The notes: generated from the letters alone by a model not told the origin. A DNA stretch of 64,000 nt from Bathynomus jamesi (GCA_023014485.1 JAJOZX010000941.1:902001-966000); one strand, 5' to 3'. Shown: positions 1 through 9,672, counted from the first letter of the stretch. A program made the numbers and translations.

Positions 1-1
1 C

Positions 2-459
2 GTGTATTTAAGTAGTCAGTTCAACATCTCGGCAAGATCTGGTTACTATCACCTACGAGCCTATCTGGAAAGTGTACTCAACTTTTCAAAAGAAGCGAAG
101 GACACCTTTTTAACTGCTGAGGGCTATTATCAAGCTAAAGATGAAAGCAGTATAAAGGACAAATTTAAAAATTCTAAAAAGAAGATATATGAAAGCTTCG
201 TTCGCCTGCATACAGATTCCACATTCCAGGAGAAGCTGCTTGTAAATGATGATATCGATATGAAAATAAAGCTCACTCGTACGAATCCTAAGCTCTGTTT
301 AAATCTGGGGGCTGACCAAGAGTCGAGCGCAAAGCCCGTGGTGATTTATGTTATGGAAACATCTTCGTGTGTGCCGAGTGAAATTAAGCTCTGCTAAACA
401 ACTAGAAATTGAAAAAAACTTACTACACGCCATAGTAAAATATCCAATTAACATATGAT
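2..459 (+). pseudogene. Polinton/Maverick jelly-roll capsid-type protein, fragment (F54H12.2-like)
   Basis: An open frame runs from the window edge to a TAA at 395-397 without an ATG, so the 5' part lies outside the window. The text YYHLRAYLESVLNFSKEAK followed about 50 residues later by LHTDSTFQEKLLVNDDIDMK resembles the capsid proteins of Polinton/Maverick transposons, which are often annotated as uncharacterised F54H12.2-like proteins (family knowledge from memory). After about residue 115 the similarity continues in a neighbouring frame (VKLSSAKQLEIEK ... KYPIN) up to a TGA near 457-459, so the copy is frameshifted. No other Polinton gene (polB, integrase, ATPase, protease) is visible downstream, where a Penelope-like element begins. 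It is an isolated relic. The family call is by recognition of the sequence pattern and could not be tested by search. Confidence 0.58.
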
Positions 460-491
460 AATAAAACCCACTCTAATAGACAGAGTTTATT

Positions 492-534
492 TCCACAACA
501 GTTTCGATGCCCACTGGCATCCTCTTCGGGTGGA
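492..534 (-). ncRNA. Hammerhead-ribozyme-like motif of the Penelope-like element
   Basis: On the minus strand the order is UCCAC (534-530), CCGAAGA (529-523), a stem II of GAUGCC/GGCAUC around AGUG (522-506), GAAAC (505-501), UGUU, then GUGGA (496-492), which pairs with the first five bases as stem I. This is the hammerhead layout with a very short stem III. The canonical CUGANGA box reads CCGAAGA here and the GUH cleavage triplet is not clean, so activity is doubtful. Hammerhead motifs of this compact type are known in the terminal repeats of Penelope-like elements, and a Penelope-like reverse transcriptase lies just upstream on the same strand. Confidence 0.5.
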
Positions 535-540
535 TACAGA

Positions 541-1393
541 AAAACGAATGAACCAAAAACAAGAGGGAAAACAGTTCAGGGACCATTAAGAAATTCGCAC
601 CTAGGTTAAATCCCGTTCTCCCGACACCGGAAGGGCATTTTTATTAAAGGGACCCACTTATAAGTTCATTCGCACAAATTTAAAACTATCCTCTTGTTCT
701 ATACATACAGATTCTATTATTTTTACATAATTATTACATTTATTATTACATTTATTACATTTAATATTGCATTATTATTTATTACAGATATTATAAATTT
801 ATTATTACATTGATTATTACATTGTTGTTTATTATACAGAAATTATAAACCGAAAAACGAATGAAAAAGGAGAGAAGGAAACAATCCAGAGACCATTAAG
901 AAATTCGCACCTAGGTTAAATCCCGTTCCCCCGACACCAGAAAGGTATTTTATTAAAGGGTCCCGCTTATAAGTACATTCGCACAAATTAAAACCATCTT
1001 CTTGTTCTATACATACACATTCTATTATTTTGACATAATTACTACATTTATTATTGCATTTACGTTTTATAACATTTATTATTACCTTTACACTTATTAT
1101 TACATTTATTTTATTACCTTTATTATTACATTTATTGCATTTACATTTATTTCAACATTTATTATTACATTTATTGCATTTACATTTATTTCCACATTTA
1201 TTACTTCCATTATTACATTTACATTTACGTTTATTATTCCATTTACATTTTACCGAAAACACGAATGAACCAAAAACGAGTAAGAAAAGAATCCAGAGAC
1301 CTTTAAGAAATTCACACTTAGGTTAGAACCCGTTCACCCGACTATCCATAGAGATTCTATTATTTTTCGTTTGACATAATTATTGCATTTATA
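541..1393. repeat. Three imperfect tandem repeats with AT-rich ATT/ATTAC spacers
   Basis: Copies start near 541, 853 and 1254. Each opens with GAAAA(A/C)ACGAATGAA-type sequence, followed by a block around AAATTCGCACCTAGGTTAAA and CCCGTTC(T/C)CCCGACACC. Copies 1 and 2 continue into a CTTGTTCTATACATACA block and then low-complexity (ATT)n/(ATTAC)n DNA. The third copy is shorter and merges into the end of the Penelope-like element. Lengths are roughly 310, 400 and 140 bp. The open frames here only read through the ATT-rich spacer and are not genes. The repeats may be the element's own terminal repeats. Confidence 0.65.
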
Positions 1394-1611
1394 AAGTAAC
1401 TTACTTGATTCCCAATCTATAGCATGATCATTTTGGCTGACGTGATAAAAAATTGCATTATTAGTATTACAACTTCTGAAGGCATATTTGTGTTCTTTAA
1501 TAGGGTTTCAATATTTCTTCCAGTTTCTCCTACGTATACTAAATCACAACTTTTACAGGGAATGCTGTAGACACAGGCTTGTTCCTCTTTTGCAACGTTA
1601 TTCCTAACCAA
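1386..1611 (-). pseudogene. GIY-YIG endonuclease domain of the Penelope-like element
   Basis: The frame from 1611 reads VYSIPCKSCDLVYVGETGRN, the GIY-YIG core of Penelope-like elements: a Y...C..C pattern, then the second Tyr (VYVGETGR) and the following Arg-containing helix. After about residue 45 the similarity shifts frame and continues as SQNDHAIDWESSKLL near 1440-1386, so the C-terminal half is frameshifted. In this family the domain nicks target DNA for target-primed reverse transcription. It is too damaged to be functional. Confidence 0.78.
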
Positions 1612-2148
1612 TTTACTTTATACGGTAGACGAATATTTGAACGCCAAAGCAAATTAAAATTTTTCGTCAACGGTTTTACTCTTTCTAAGCCGGCAATGTA
1701 AGGCAAACTCACATATTGTTTTTGGTTAACTGAAGGCTCCCGAGGGGCATAAAAAGATTTTCTGGCTTTAAAATACGCCTTTCTGGTAAACCACTTAGGA
1801 TATTTTAAATCCTTAAAAATGTTCCAAATCTTTGAATTTTTCCGAGTCCAGCAAATGTGGGCTACAAATCCTGAGTGCTCCTAGAAACATGGAAGAAATA
1901 ATTGAGCTTTTAACCGCTTCATCATGATATAAAAAATAATGAATGTACGAATTACAATGAGTGGGTTTTCTGTAGACAGTGAAATTGGGCTTTCTGCTTT
2001 CGTTCATGACCAAAACATCTAGAAAAGGTAATTTGTTGTCGTTCTCCCATTCATATTTAAATTTAATAGAGGAAACAAAATTATTTAATGACTGAAAGAA
2101 AGTGTCAAAGTTGTTCCATAACGAAACCAAATTAGATTCCTGGGACAT
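1612..2148 (-). pseudogene. Penelope-like reverse transcriptase, C-terminal part and linker
   Basis: The frame 2148-1813 contains NDNKLPFLDVLVMNESRKPN, then VYRKPTHCNSYIHYF and a stretch ending at a conserved Cys, matching the palm/thumb part of Penelope-like reverse transcriptases after the catalytic YxDD. Between 1812 and 1612, fragments such as YVSLPYIAGLERVKPLTKNF appear in shifted frames. They match the linker to the GIY-YIG domain. It overlaps the upstream core frame by about 60 bases, which marks a frameshift at the catalytic motif. Confidence 0.72.
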
Positions 2149-2789
2149 ATTGTTTGCAACAATTCCGACTCATAATATTCCATGTATATTGTACTCAGTA
2201 TTGGGGATAAAGGGGACCCCATTCCCATACCAAAACGTTGCAAATAAAATTCTTCACCGAAGGAGAAGGCATTATTGGTAACACAGAGTTTTATCAGTTT
2301 TAAAAATACAGATGTGGGCATGCCTAGTTCTACGTTACATGTTGGCAATTTTCTATCTAAAAAACTAAGTACATCATCAATGGGAACTTTCGTAAACAAG
2401 GACTCAATGTCAAAACTGATCATTCTTCCCCGCCTTAAATCTAAGGACATAATTTTGTTAATAAAGTCACAGGAATTAGTGATGTGCGAGCCTGAAAATT
2501 TACCAACTAATGGGGACAATTTATCTGCAAGAAATTTAGATAACCTGTAACTAAAGGAACCCCTGTGTGAAATAATGGGACGGAGTGGTATATTAATCTT
2601 ATGAGTTGTGGGTAAGCCGTACATGTGGGGGAGTTTGGGGTTAATCTGTAGAAATCTTTTAGGGTCAATCGCCGGGACATCTTTTAATAATTTCCTGATA
2701 GTTTTGTTGAATTCATCAGAAAGACGCTTTAGGGGGGGGGGGACGATCTCACTTTGGTTTAAGTGAATTCATCACTAAGTAACGCTTCC
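2085..2789 (-). pseudogene. Penelope-like reverse transcriptase core, catalytic box lost
   Basis: The longest frame (2624-2085, 179 codons) starts MYGLPTTHKINIPLRPI, the classic YGLPKTHK box. It continues with MISFDIESLFTKVPID (first catalytic Asp near residue 72) and GMGMGSPLSPILSTIYMEYY. At the YxDD position it reads WFRYGTTLTLS, so both catalytic aspartates are gone. Upstream, 2789-2630 reads SDEFNKTIRKLLKDVPAIDP in a frame disturbed at a run of ten G (2733-2742). The role in an intact element would be target-primed reverse transcription. This copy must be inactive. Confidence 0.82.
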
Positions 2790-3236
2790 ATTTTTTGTTT
2801 ATAATCACACTTGTCCAAAATAACCACAGTGTTACTTTTGCCCGCTTTAGAGACAAACATTGCTTCGTTCTTCCTGATCTTGTCTAAAGCTAACCGGAAT
2901 CATTTGAGAATCGAGTCCATTGAGTTGAAATGTTCCAGAAACTTCCTCAGAATCAAACCATTTAAACACGGAATATCCACCCTGTAATTAACTACGGAAG
3001 ACACAAAATCTAAAAATATTTTTATCGGGTTTAAGGGCAAAGGACAGCCCTAAATTAAGAACTTCCTTTTCGGATGTGGATAAGACATATGTCGATAAAT
3101 TTAAAACGGAACCTTCTACCGCACACTTTGACCAAGCATTTTCATCACATAAATTGGATAGCTTTCTGTTCAGACGTTGTTCAGTGCGTCTAGTCTCCAC
3201 ATCGCATTTATAATCTGCAGTGTCAAACAGCGCCAC
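2790..3236 (-). pseudogene. Penelope-like element, N-terminal region of the polyprotein
   Basis: The frame 3236-2988 reads NLSTYVLSTSEKEVLNLGLS followed by FALKPDKN. It matches the conserved block (NLS...L...E...LxxGLxFAxxP) that precedes the reverse transcriptase in Penelope-like elements. Near 2880-2795 the text NTVVILDKCDYKQKMEALLS matches the next block (TVVxLDKxDY). The two lie in different frames. No start codon can be assigned with confidence. Confidence 0.72.
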
Positions 3237-3287
3237 AAATAGTTCACACCTCCTCGAAGAGGAGATGCGGAGGTCTGTACACCAAGA

Positions 3288-3497
3288 TTAACCTATAGTT
3301 CGTCCTTCCCACGTTAAGCAGCGGGTGTGGTCCTTGTGGGACATTCTATACCCGGGGATCTCGAACTCCCCAATGTACTCCCTACGATCAGTATGAATCC
3401 AGGACTCGGTGATAGCAACGATATCCTGGTATTCTGATGCTAAGAGCGACCGTAGCTCGCAAAACTTATTTCTAATCGACCTAGCATTACAAAGCAC
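3288..3497 (-). pseudogene. ORF2 endonuclease, N-terminal part (CR1-like)
   Basis: The frame reads LCNARSIRNKFCELRSLLAS and then DIVAITESWIHTD, the N-terminal motifs of the apurinic-type (EEP) endonuclease of CR1/L2/Jockey elements (xNARSIxNK, then the catalytic TES/TET Glu). It ends at about residue 69 after YRMSHKDHTR. The usual GGR/GGV text is blurred (EGRTIG) and the downstream catalytic residues are missing, because the element is truncated at 3288. The frame follows ORF1 on the same strand, as expected for a bicistronic CR1 element. Confidence 0.75.
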
Positions 3498-3509
3498 TGC
3501 AAGGAGGGA

Positions 3510-4930
3510 GCTTTCCCTATTCTGACCGGCCCCCTAGCACGACCCGTTTTCCGAACAGCCAGAGCTGTCGGGAGTTGAAGAGCCCCTCACCAACGACGGG
3601 GCAACTTCTGCAGGAGCCTGAGCCCGCTCCAACGGGGAATGAGGGTTACCCTTCTGTACATGGACAGGGGCTCAAGATCATCTCTCCCCGGTGGGGGCTC
3701 GTCATTAATCCCCGGGCTTGACCCCACCATACGGTATAGGTGCCGGTCGAGCAGCGCGCCTAGCACACCTTTACCCTTGACATTGAGGTGGACACCCTTC
3801 CTTTGATAAAGGTCCCACCTACCCGAAAATGCGTCGAAGGGATCAACAAACCTCACGCCCAGTGGGACGAACAATTCTTAGACCCTTTCGTTGATGCCAA
3901 TGACTTTACTGAGCTCGTGGTCACTGGCATTCATCCGCTGTAAAATACCCATCAACATTCTCCTGTCTTAAATTTCAGATCCTCCGCAAGAGACATGATC
4001 TCGCTGATGATCCCTTCGGTCGAACCTACCCTACCGCCTTTGAGGAACAGGTCGTTGCCACCAGCGTGGACAACTATCGCAGTCCTCCGACTAGCCAACT
4101 GCAGCTTCTCTAGCTCCTTCCTTAAGTGCGCCGTTCCCCGCCCGGGTAAGCACCTTACCTTCCTCCTGTCCCGGTTTGCAGAAGCAAATTACTTCTACTG
4201 GCCCCTGATCTGTGAGTCCCCAATCAAAACGGTGTCTTCCTCCTTCGCGCACTGGAGACTGAAGCGGTTGGAGGTTCTGACAGCGGCAACCGGGGTCTCA
4301 GGCTTCGGCTTCGCAGCATTCTTGCCTGATACCTTTCGATACCCGTCGCCACCCGTAGACTCAGCCGCACTTACAGCACCCGACCCACCTCGACCGCACC
4401 TACATCCTTCGGTTTCTTTGGGCCATCAGTATGTCCCATCCCACTCTTTTTCTTTATCGGCCCCGTCCTACCCCTCTCTATAGGCCCCTTCTTTTCGCCC
4501 TCCCTCCAACTTGCGTCGCGGTTCCGAACATTCCACGTGAGTCACTGGCGATTCCTGACACTGATTTTGCACCTCGACCCCTGGTTGCACCTCTATCCTT
4601 TCTCCCCGGTCTCGAGTTCTGTCCAGTCCGGAGCTGGACCGCCTTTCCAGGGAGGCTATCCTATCAATAAGCTCCGGGGTGGGGAGCGCAGCCGCGTCAG
4701 CGACTGCCGCGCTTCCAACAGCCAATCTGGACGACTCGAGCCGCCGGACCCTCTCCTCTAGCTTCTCGTACAACTGCATGAGTTCGCAAAAGCGGCACAT
4801 GCTGGAGTGGTTAAACTTCTCGAAGCAAGCTTCTTTGAATTTCGTCACCTACTGGTTTACTCCCCACCTCGTGCACTCAGCCTTCAGTTTCTGCGGTCCA
4901 GTTATTGTAACTTATTTTTTCTAACTCCGA
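3510..4930 (-). pseudogene. CR1-like ORF1: zinc finger, coiled coil and SGNH-esterase-like domain
   Basis: Three blocks are visible on the minus strand. First, ECTRWGVNQ, an in-frame stop, then TKFKEACFEKFNHSSMCRFC form a Cys/His cluster (about 4890-4770). Second, ELMQLYEKLEERVRRLES is a short coiled coil. Third, after a variable linker, VVHAGGNDLFLKGG (about 4090-4040) and WDLYQRKGVHLNVKGKG (about 3812-3765) match the GxND and DxVHL boxes of the SGNH/esterase domain found in ORF1 of CR1/L2 elements. Several frames are needed to read through, so it is a pseudogene. ORF1 proteins of this type bind element RNA; the role of the esterase fold is not settled. Confidence 0.7.
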
Positions 4931-5443
4931 ATACACTGAATAAGATAAAGCGTTCTAGCAATGAAAACTATCGAAAACGTTCTGACCAGTACATAAAAAA
5001 GGAGGTGGGGTGAATTCTTCCAGCGCAAACCGCATCCGCCTATCTACAAGTGACGTTCATCCCATCCAGAAGACTACACCTCTCGCTGCTGCCGCACTGA
5101 CCAAGGGTCTCCCCAGGGCCGGACAGTCCCAAAGGTGTCGCAGCTACTAACTGACAAACACTCGCGACGCAGGCGTCACGGATTTCCAGCCAGGAGCGAA
5201 AGCGAGATGCAGCTCTTTACTAAGTCTTACTAGTCACTCACAAGCGGCCAGACTCTTAGAATCCAGTGTTCAAGGGATATCCCACCTGATTCAGCAGCTA
5301 CGCCCGAGACTTTCCGCTGGCCTGGCAGCCAGCTGGGCAGTAAAGCTCTCTCACCTAAGAGCAGTACAGCCAAGCACCATCAATTGGTTACCAAAGAACG
5401 GTTGCAGGGGGCTGGTCAGGCCATTACGCTTTAGGAATGGGCT
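4931..5443 (-). other. Leader region of CR1 fragment C, no gene seen
   Basis: About 510 bp, clearly richer in GC than most of the window, lying 5' of ORF1 on the minus strand and ending at the (GA)n tract. I find no long frame or motif. It is probably 5' untranslated sequence of the element. Confidence 0.4.
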
Positions 5444-5468
5444 GAGAGAGAGAGAGAGAGAGAGAGAG
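5444..5468. repeat. (GA)n microsatellite
   Basis: About 12 uninterrupted GA units, preceded by GGGCT and followed by GTTACAAGGAGTTAGAAGGA. The right flank is nearly the same as that of the GA tract at 7193-7208, and the left GGGCT is the same as at 9616-9620. It is the junction between CR1 fragments C and A, and corresponds to a (TC)n tail in the minus-strand orientation of the elements. Confidence 0.9.
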
Positions 5469-7192
5469 TTACAAGGAGTTAGAAGGACAAGGGGAAGCCT
5501 CAGAGATCTTCCAGTCTTTTTTATTTCAACTATCCTAGCAGTAGTAGAAAACTGGATAGAAAAGTATAAGGCTCTCTCCCCAACCTCCTCTCCCTTCCTG
5601 CCAGAGGCAGGTACGGAAAAAGGTTGAAGAAAATACCTTGACCCTGGAAAAGTAGCCATGGAAATTTTACAGGAAAGTGGATATGTAAAAAGCTATATAA
5701 TTAGCATGCCCACAGAGACACCGTGCAAGCGAATTCCTGCAGAGTTACGTTATGTTTTAGTCTTAAACCATGAGAGTATTCAGTACTTTGTCTAGCCTAT
5801 TTTTAATCACATTTACACTTTGGCTGGAAACAACCTCTGAGGGAAGTTGGTTCCAGATATTAACTATTTTATAGGAAAAGAAATTCCCGCAAACAGAGGT
5901 CCTAAATGTCTTTAGTTCCAGTTTAAACCCATGATTTCGTGTCGGATTGGCATTAAGTAAGAATAAGTTTCTGTAATCTACCCTGTCTATTCCATTGAGC
6001 ATCTTGAACACTTAAATAAGCTGACCGCACAACCTCCTCGTCTCTAAGGTAAACAGATTTAGGCGCTCCAATCTCCGTTGGTAGTTTTGCATTCTCATTA
6101 AAGGGATCAATTTTGTAGCTCATGCTTGTACTCTTTCTAACCTTTCTATATCCTTCCTGAGGGATGGAGACCAAAACTGCGCACAGTATTCCAGTTGAGG
6201 TCTGAGTAGTGAATTATAAAGAGACATTACAGTCTCCTTGTTCCGAAACTGAAACTGTCTTTTTATATAATCCCTTTTTTCGACTTCTGCACAGTGCTTC
6301 GACGGTTTCAGATCATTGCTGATATAGACTCCTAAGTCTTTCTCTAGATCTGTTTCAGTCAAGTTCCTTCCCAAGATAGAGTAATCGGTCTTCGAGTTTT
6401 TATAACTTATGTGCATTACCTTATATTTGTCCAGGTTGAATGGCATCTGTCAAGTAGCAGACCATTCGCCCAACCTGTAAAGATCATTCTGAAGCGTTCT
6501 TACGCCCTCCTCAGTACCTACACTACTTCCTAATTTCGTATCGTCTGCAAATTTGGAGATGTACTTAGAAGCCCGACGTCTATATCATTAATAAGATAAT
6601 AAAAAGTAAAGGACCCAGAACGGAACCCTGTGGGACACCACTGGTGACGGGCGCCCATTCCGAAGCCACTCCATTTATTACCACTCTCTGCTTTCTATCT
6701 TGTAACCAATCCTCAATCCAGTTGGAAGCGAGCCCGGTGATTCCTAGTCCTCTGATTTTAGCCATCAATCTCGCGTGAGGGACGGACTTTGTCAAAGCTC
6801 TTTGAAAGTCGAGATACACTATATCTATTGCCCTACTTGCATCGTATAATGTATGCATATTATGAAAAAACTGTAACAGGTTTGTCAGACAGGATCTGTG
6901 TCGCCTAAATCCGTGTTGAGATTAAAAATTAGATTGTTAGATTCAAGGTGATACACAATAAGTTTTGTAATGATGGATTCCAACATTTTGCCGACAACTG
7001 ATGTTAAACTGATAGGGCGGTAATTTCAAGAATTTTTCCTATCACTCTTTAAAGATTGGTGTTACATTTGGTAACTTCCAGTCGGTTGGAACTTTCCCTA
7101 ACTCGATTGATTGTTTGAATATGGTTACTAAGTCGTCAACAACATTTCGGCTAACTTCTTTTAATACCCTTGGAAGAAATAAGTCTGGGACA
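5469..7192 (-). mobile_element. CR1-like non-LTR retrotransposon fragment A (5'-truncated)
   Basis: Minus-strand copy that starts inside the reverse transcriptase near 7190 and runs to a 3' end at 5469. It has about 290 bp of 3' untranslated DNA (5469-5762). The 3' end abuts the (GA)n tract at 5444-5468 and the truncated 5' end abuts the tract at 7193-7208. Its protein differs clearly from that of fragment B, so it is a separate subfamily. Confidence 0.78.
5763..7180 (-). pseudogene. CR1-like reverse transcriptase (fragment A)
   Basis: Motifs in order on the minus strand: KQSIELGKVPTDWKLPNVTP (about 7115-7055), [20 protein letters not shown] (motif A Asp, about 6815), [18 protein letters not shown] (about 6645-6600) and FADDTKLG (about 6560-6535, catalytic DD intact). 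These are followed by PFNLDKYKVMHISYKNSK, YNSLLRPQLEYCAQFWSPSL and the end block WNQLPSEVVSSQSVNVIKNR, which finishes near 5763. Frame changes occur near 6010, 6120, 6450, 6580 and 6860, and an in-frame TGA sits near 6450. The catalytic residues survive but the frame does not. Confidence 0.85.
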
Positions 7193-7208
7193 AGAGAGAG
7201 GGAGAGAG
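7193..7208. repeat. Short interrupted (GA)n tract
   Basis: Sixteen bases of GA repeat with one interruption, followed by ATTACAAGGAGTTACAAGGA, nearly identical to the sequence after the tract at 5444-5468. It separates fragments A and B, and I read it as the (TC)n tail of B on the minus strand. Confidence 0.8.
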
Positions 7209-7377
7209 AATTACAAGGAGTTACAAGGACAAGAATTACCTCAAAAGGCCTTGCGGCCCATACCGAGGAGGTACCAATGACAAAGGGTTCCAGAGAAAAA
7301 TTCCTACACCCTCAAATAATGTGCAAGATTCGGTCTAACCTTTACTTGAACTGATCCATAGAGGAACTGTTTACAAC

Positions 7378-8850
7378 CTATGAAGGTAGCCTGTTCCACG
7401 TGTCACAGATCTTATAGGTAAAGTAATTCACACACACACTAGTGCTAAACCGTTTTAAATCCAACTCCCAACCATTCTTTCGAGTTGAGTTATCATTTAA
7501 ATTAAACATGCTTCTAAAATCGACATCGTTGAACCCATGTAAGAACTTGAAAACCTCGATGAGTTGACCGCGCAGCCTACGAGTTTCCAACGAAAACAAA
7601 TTCAGGGCGCGTAAGCGTCGATTTTAGCCCATATGCCTAACGGAAGGGATTAACTTTGTGGTCTTCGTCTGGACTCGCTCCAGCCTGTCAATATCTTTCC
7701 TAAGGGTAGGCGACCAGAACTGCACAACATACTCCAGGTGCGGCCGAACCAGGGAATTGTACAGAGAGAGTACAATCTCCTTGTTCCGAAATCGAACTTG
7801 CTTCTTGATATAACTCAACAGCTTCCGAGCTTTGTTTTCCACCTCTACGCACTGTTTGGTAAGCTTAAGGTCGCTGCTAATTAGCAAACCCAAGTCCTTT
7901 TGAAAATCAGTGGCCTCGATATTACTCCCCATCATGTAGTAGTTCGATTTGGGATTGGCGTAGCCAATGTGCATGACCTTGCATTTACCCAAGTTAAACG
8001 ACACTTGCCATTTTTCGGACTACTCTCCTATCCTACGTAGGGCCGCACGCAGTTGCTCGATCGCTTCGGGCGTCCCAACATTGGCCCCAAGCTTGGTATC
8101 ATCAGCAAGCTTGGCGATCCTACTGCAATGACGATGCCAGCGTCGATACCATTTATATAAATGATAAACAACAGTGGTACCAAAATGGAACCCTGAGGAA
8201 CCACGCTATTGACCGAGGCCCAACCCCATCTAGCCCCTTTAATTACAACCCTCTGCCGCCTATTCTTCAGCCAGTTTCCAATCCAGCTACCTACTTCCCC
8301 ACCGATTCCCAGCGCGCGGACTTTGGCCATTAGGCGGCGGTGAGGTACCTTATCAAAGGCTTTCTGAAAGTCGAGATAAAGTATATCAATCGCCCTACTC
8401 TTATCATACTCACTCCACATGACGTGCAAAACTCGAGCAGGTTGGTGAGACACGACCTATGCCGTATAAACCCATGTTGGAAGTCCCCAAGCAGCTTGTT
8501 GGAATCCAAATGGTCAACGATCCCATCCGCTATTATCCCCTCTAATAATTTACCTACAACCGATGTGAGACCAACGGGACGATAGTTCCCTGGACTTTCG
8601 TGATCCCCTTTCTTAAAGATACGGGGTCACGTTGGCCGTCCCCAACGATGTTTTGAAGACTGTAGCCAGGTGGGGAGCCACCTGGTCGCGCACTTTTCCG
8701 CAAAACTCTCGGGAGGAACTGGTCTGATCCAGAAGCCTTAAACACGCCCAGTTTCCTGAACACTATCCAAGCCAGCACCTTCGTGCCTGACGCCTGGCTC
8801 GGGGATGACGCAGGTGTCCTCCCTGGTGAACACTCCTGCAAAGTACTCAT
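7378..8850 (-). pseudogene. CR1-like reverse transcriptase (fragment B)
   Basis: Reading the minus strand: an approach region (8850-8554) with fragments such as FRKLGVFKASGSDQFLPRVL, matching the GPDxIxPRVL block. Then IDILYLDFQKAFDKVPHRRL (motif A), SVVPQGSILVPLLFIIYING, LADDTKLG near 8128-8105 (catalytic DD intact), FNLGKCKVMHIGYANPK, YNSLVRPHLEYVVQFWSPTL and an end block finishing DTWNRLPS at 7378. In motif B the usual [11 protein letters not shown] reads SVVPQGSILVP, unusual at two normally invariant Gly positions. Frame changes near 7610, 8020 and 8455 break the gene. Confidence 0.86.
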
Positions 8851-9053
8851 TCAGCAAATTAGCGATGTCCGCGTCGGAAGTTCGCAGCGCGCCGCTGGGG
8901 TGCTTCTAATGGACTTTCTACTATTAACATAACTGAAGAACTCCTTAGGGTTCCCCTTGCAGAGGCTTGCAACCCGGAGTTCTTTGTTACGTTTTGGCTA
9001 GCCTAACCTTCGCCTTCACTTTCCTGCACAGGTGGACATACGCCTCAGTGTTC

Positions 9054-9600
9054 TCATGGGATCGATTGGCCTTCGCCCTCTATAAGCAGCCTTCCTATTT
9101 CGGATAACCGAAGCCATGTCCCGACTAAACCACTTAGGCTGCGTTGAAGCAGGGGTATAGCAGCAGACTGGAGCACCATAAACTCGTTCCGGAATGCACT
9201 CCTCACTCCCTCAACATCGCCGCCGACCTCTAACCCCATCTCACCTACGTTATCCCAGAGGCCAACAAAGTTCGCCCGCCGTAGATCGAGCTTACTGCCT
9301 CTCGAGTTACTACGCTTCACCCGAAGGACGCACACACAGAACCTAATCAGACCGTGATCATTCCCGCCCAACGATTCGTCAACGGTGAGGCCAGTGACGA
9401 GGTTGTCTTCTGTTGTGAATACTAAGTCTAGAACGCTTTCGCCTCGTGTAGGCCCATTGACCTACTGAGTCAGAAAGCTCTCATCAGCAAAGTCAACTAG
9501 GCTCCTCCCTTCGGCATCAGCAGTCCTGGCTTCTCAGTTTATGCCGCGACAGTTGAAGTCTCCTAAAACTACACACACTCTGTCCCATAGCAGGCTACGG
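9054..9600 (-). pseudogene. CR1-like endonuclease, C-terminal half (fragment B)
   Basis: From about 9600 the minus strand reads LGDFNCRGINWE (catalytic GDFN), then VNGPTRGESVLDLVFTTEDN and GGNDHGLIRF (the SDH box, here NDH) near 9370. A frame continues to 9054 with RVKRSNSRGSKLDLRRANF. These are the second-half motifs of the CR1-type EEP endonuclease. A stop or frame change lies between the GDFN and PTR blocks. The N-terminal half is absent, cut at the (GA)n tract. Confidence 0.78.
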
Positions 9601-9617
9601 AGTTTTCGGTATACAGG

Positions 9618-9620
<3 letters not shown>

Positions 9621-9672
<52 letters not shown>
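9621..9672. repeat. (GA)n microsatellite, 26 units
   Basis: Fifty-two bases of uninterrupted GA, the longest such tract in the window. It marks the 5' truncation point of CR1 fragment B. The sequence to its right (GAATGTTTCAGAAACAG) does not match the flank seen at the two other GA tracts. Confidence 0.95.

Larger units (their letters stand above)
480..3260 (-). mobile_element. Penelope-like element, degenerate
   Basis: Read on the minus strand, the order is N-terminal region, reverse transcriptase, C-terminal GIY-YIG endonuclease, tandem repeats and a hammerhead-like motif. That order is diagnostic for endonuclease-bearing Penelope-like elements. The coding part is broken by several frameshifts and stops. 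Its 5' end lies between the first recognisable coding text (3236) and the CR1 endonuclease fragment that starts at 3288, so it appears to have inserted into or truncated that CR1 copy. A CTCCTC/GAGGAG hairpin sits at the junction near 3249-3263. The exact termini and a target duplication could not be placed. Confidence 0.8.
3288..5443 (-). mobile_element. CR1-like non-LTR retrotransposon fragment C (5' part)
   Basis: Minus-strand fragment with a GC-rich leader (5443 to about 4930), ORF1 (to about 3510) and the first third of an ORF2 endonuclease (3497-3288). Its ORF2 is cut off where the Penelope-like element begins. The right end abuts the (GA)n tract at 5444. It is the only CR1 copy here that keeps ORF1; fragments A and B to its right keep only ORF2. 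Whether C and B belong to one family cannot be settled, because they do not overlap. Confidence 0.72.
7209..9620 (-). mobile_element. CR1-like non-LTR retrotransposon fragment B (5'-truncated)
   Basis: Minus-strand copy spanning the second half of the endonuclease to the end of ORF2 and a short 3' untranslated region (7209-7377). Its 5' end lies inside the endonuclease and abuts the long (GA)n tract at 9621. About 2.4 kb remain of what would be an element of 4-5 kb. Confidence 0.78.

Noticed and set aside
1002..1326. Two overlapping open frames rich in Phe, Ile, Thr and Leu, His
   Set aside because: Pure translation of (ATT)n/(ATTTAC)n low-complexity DNA.
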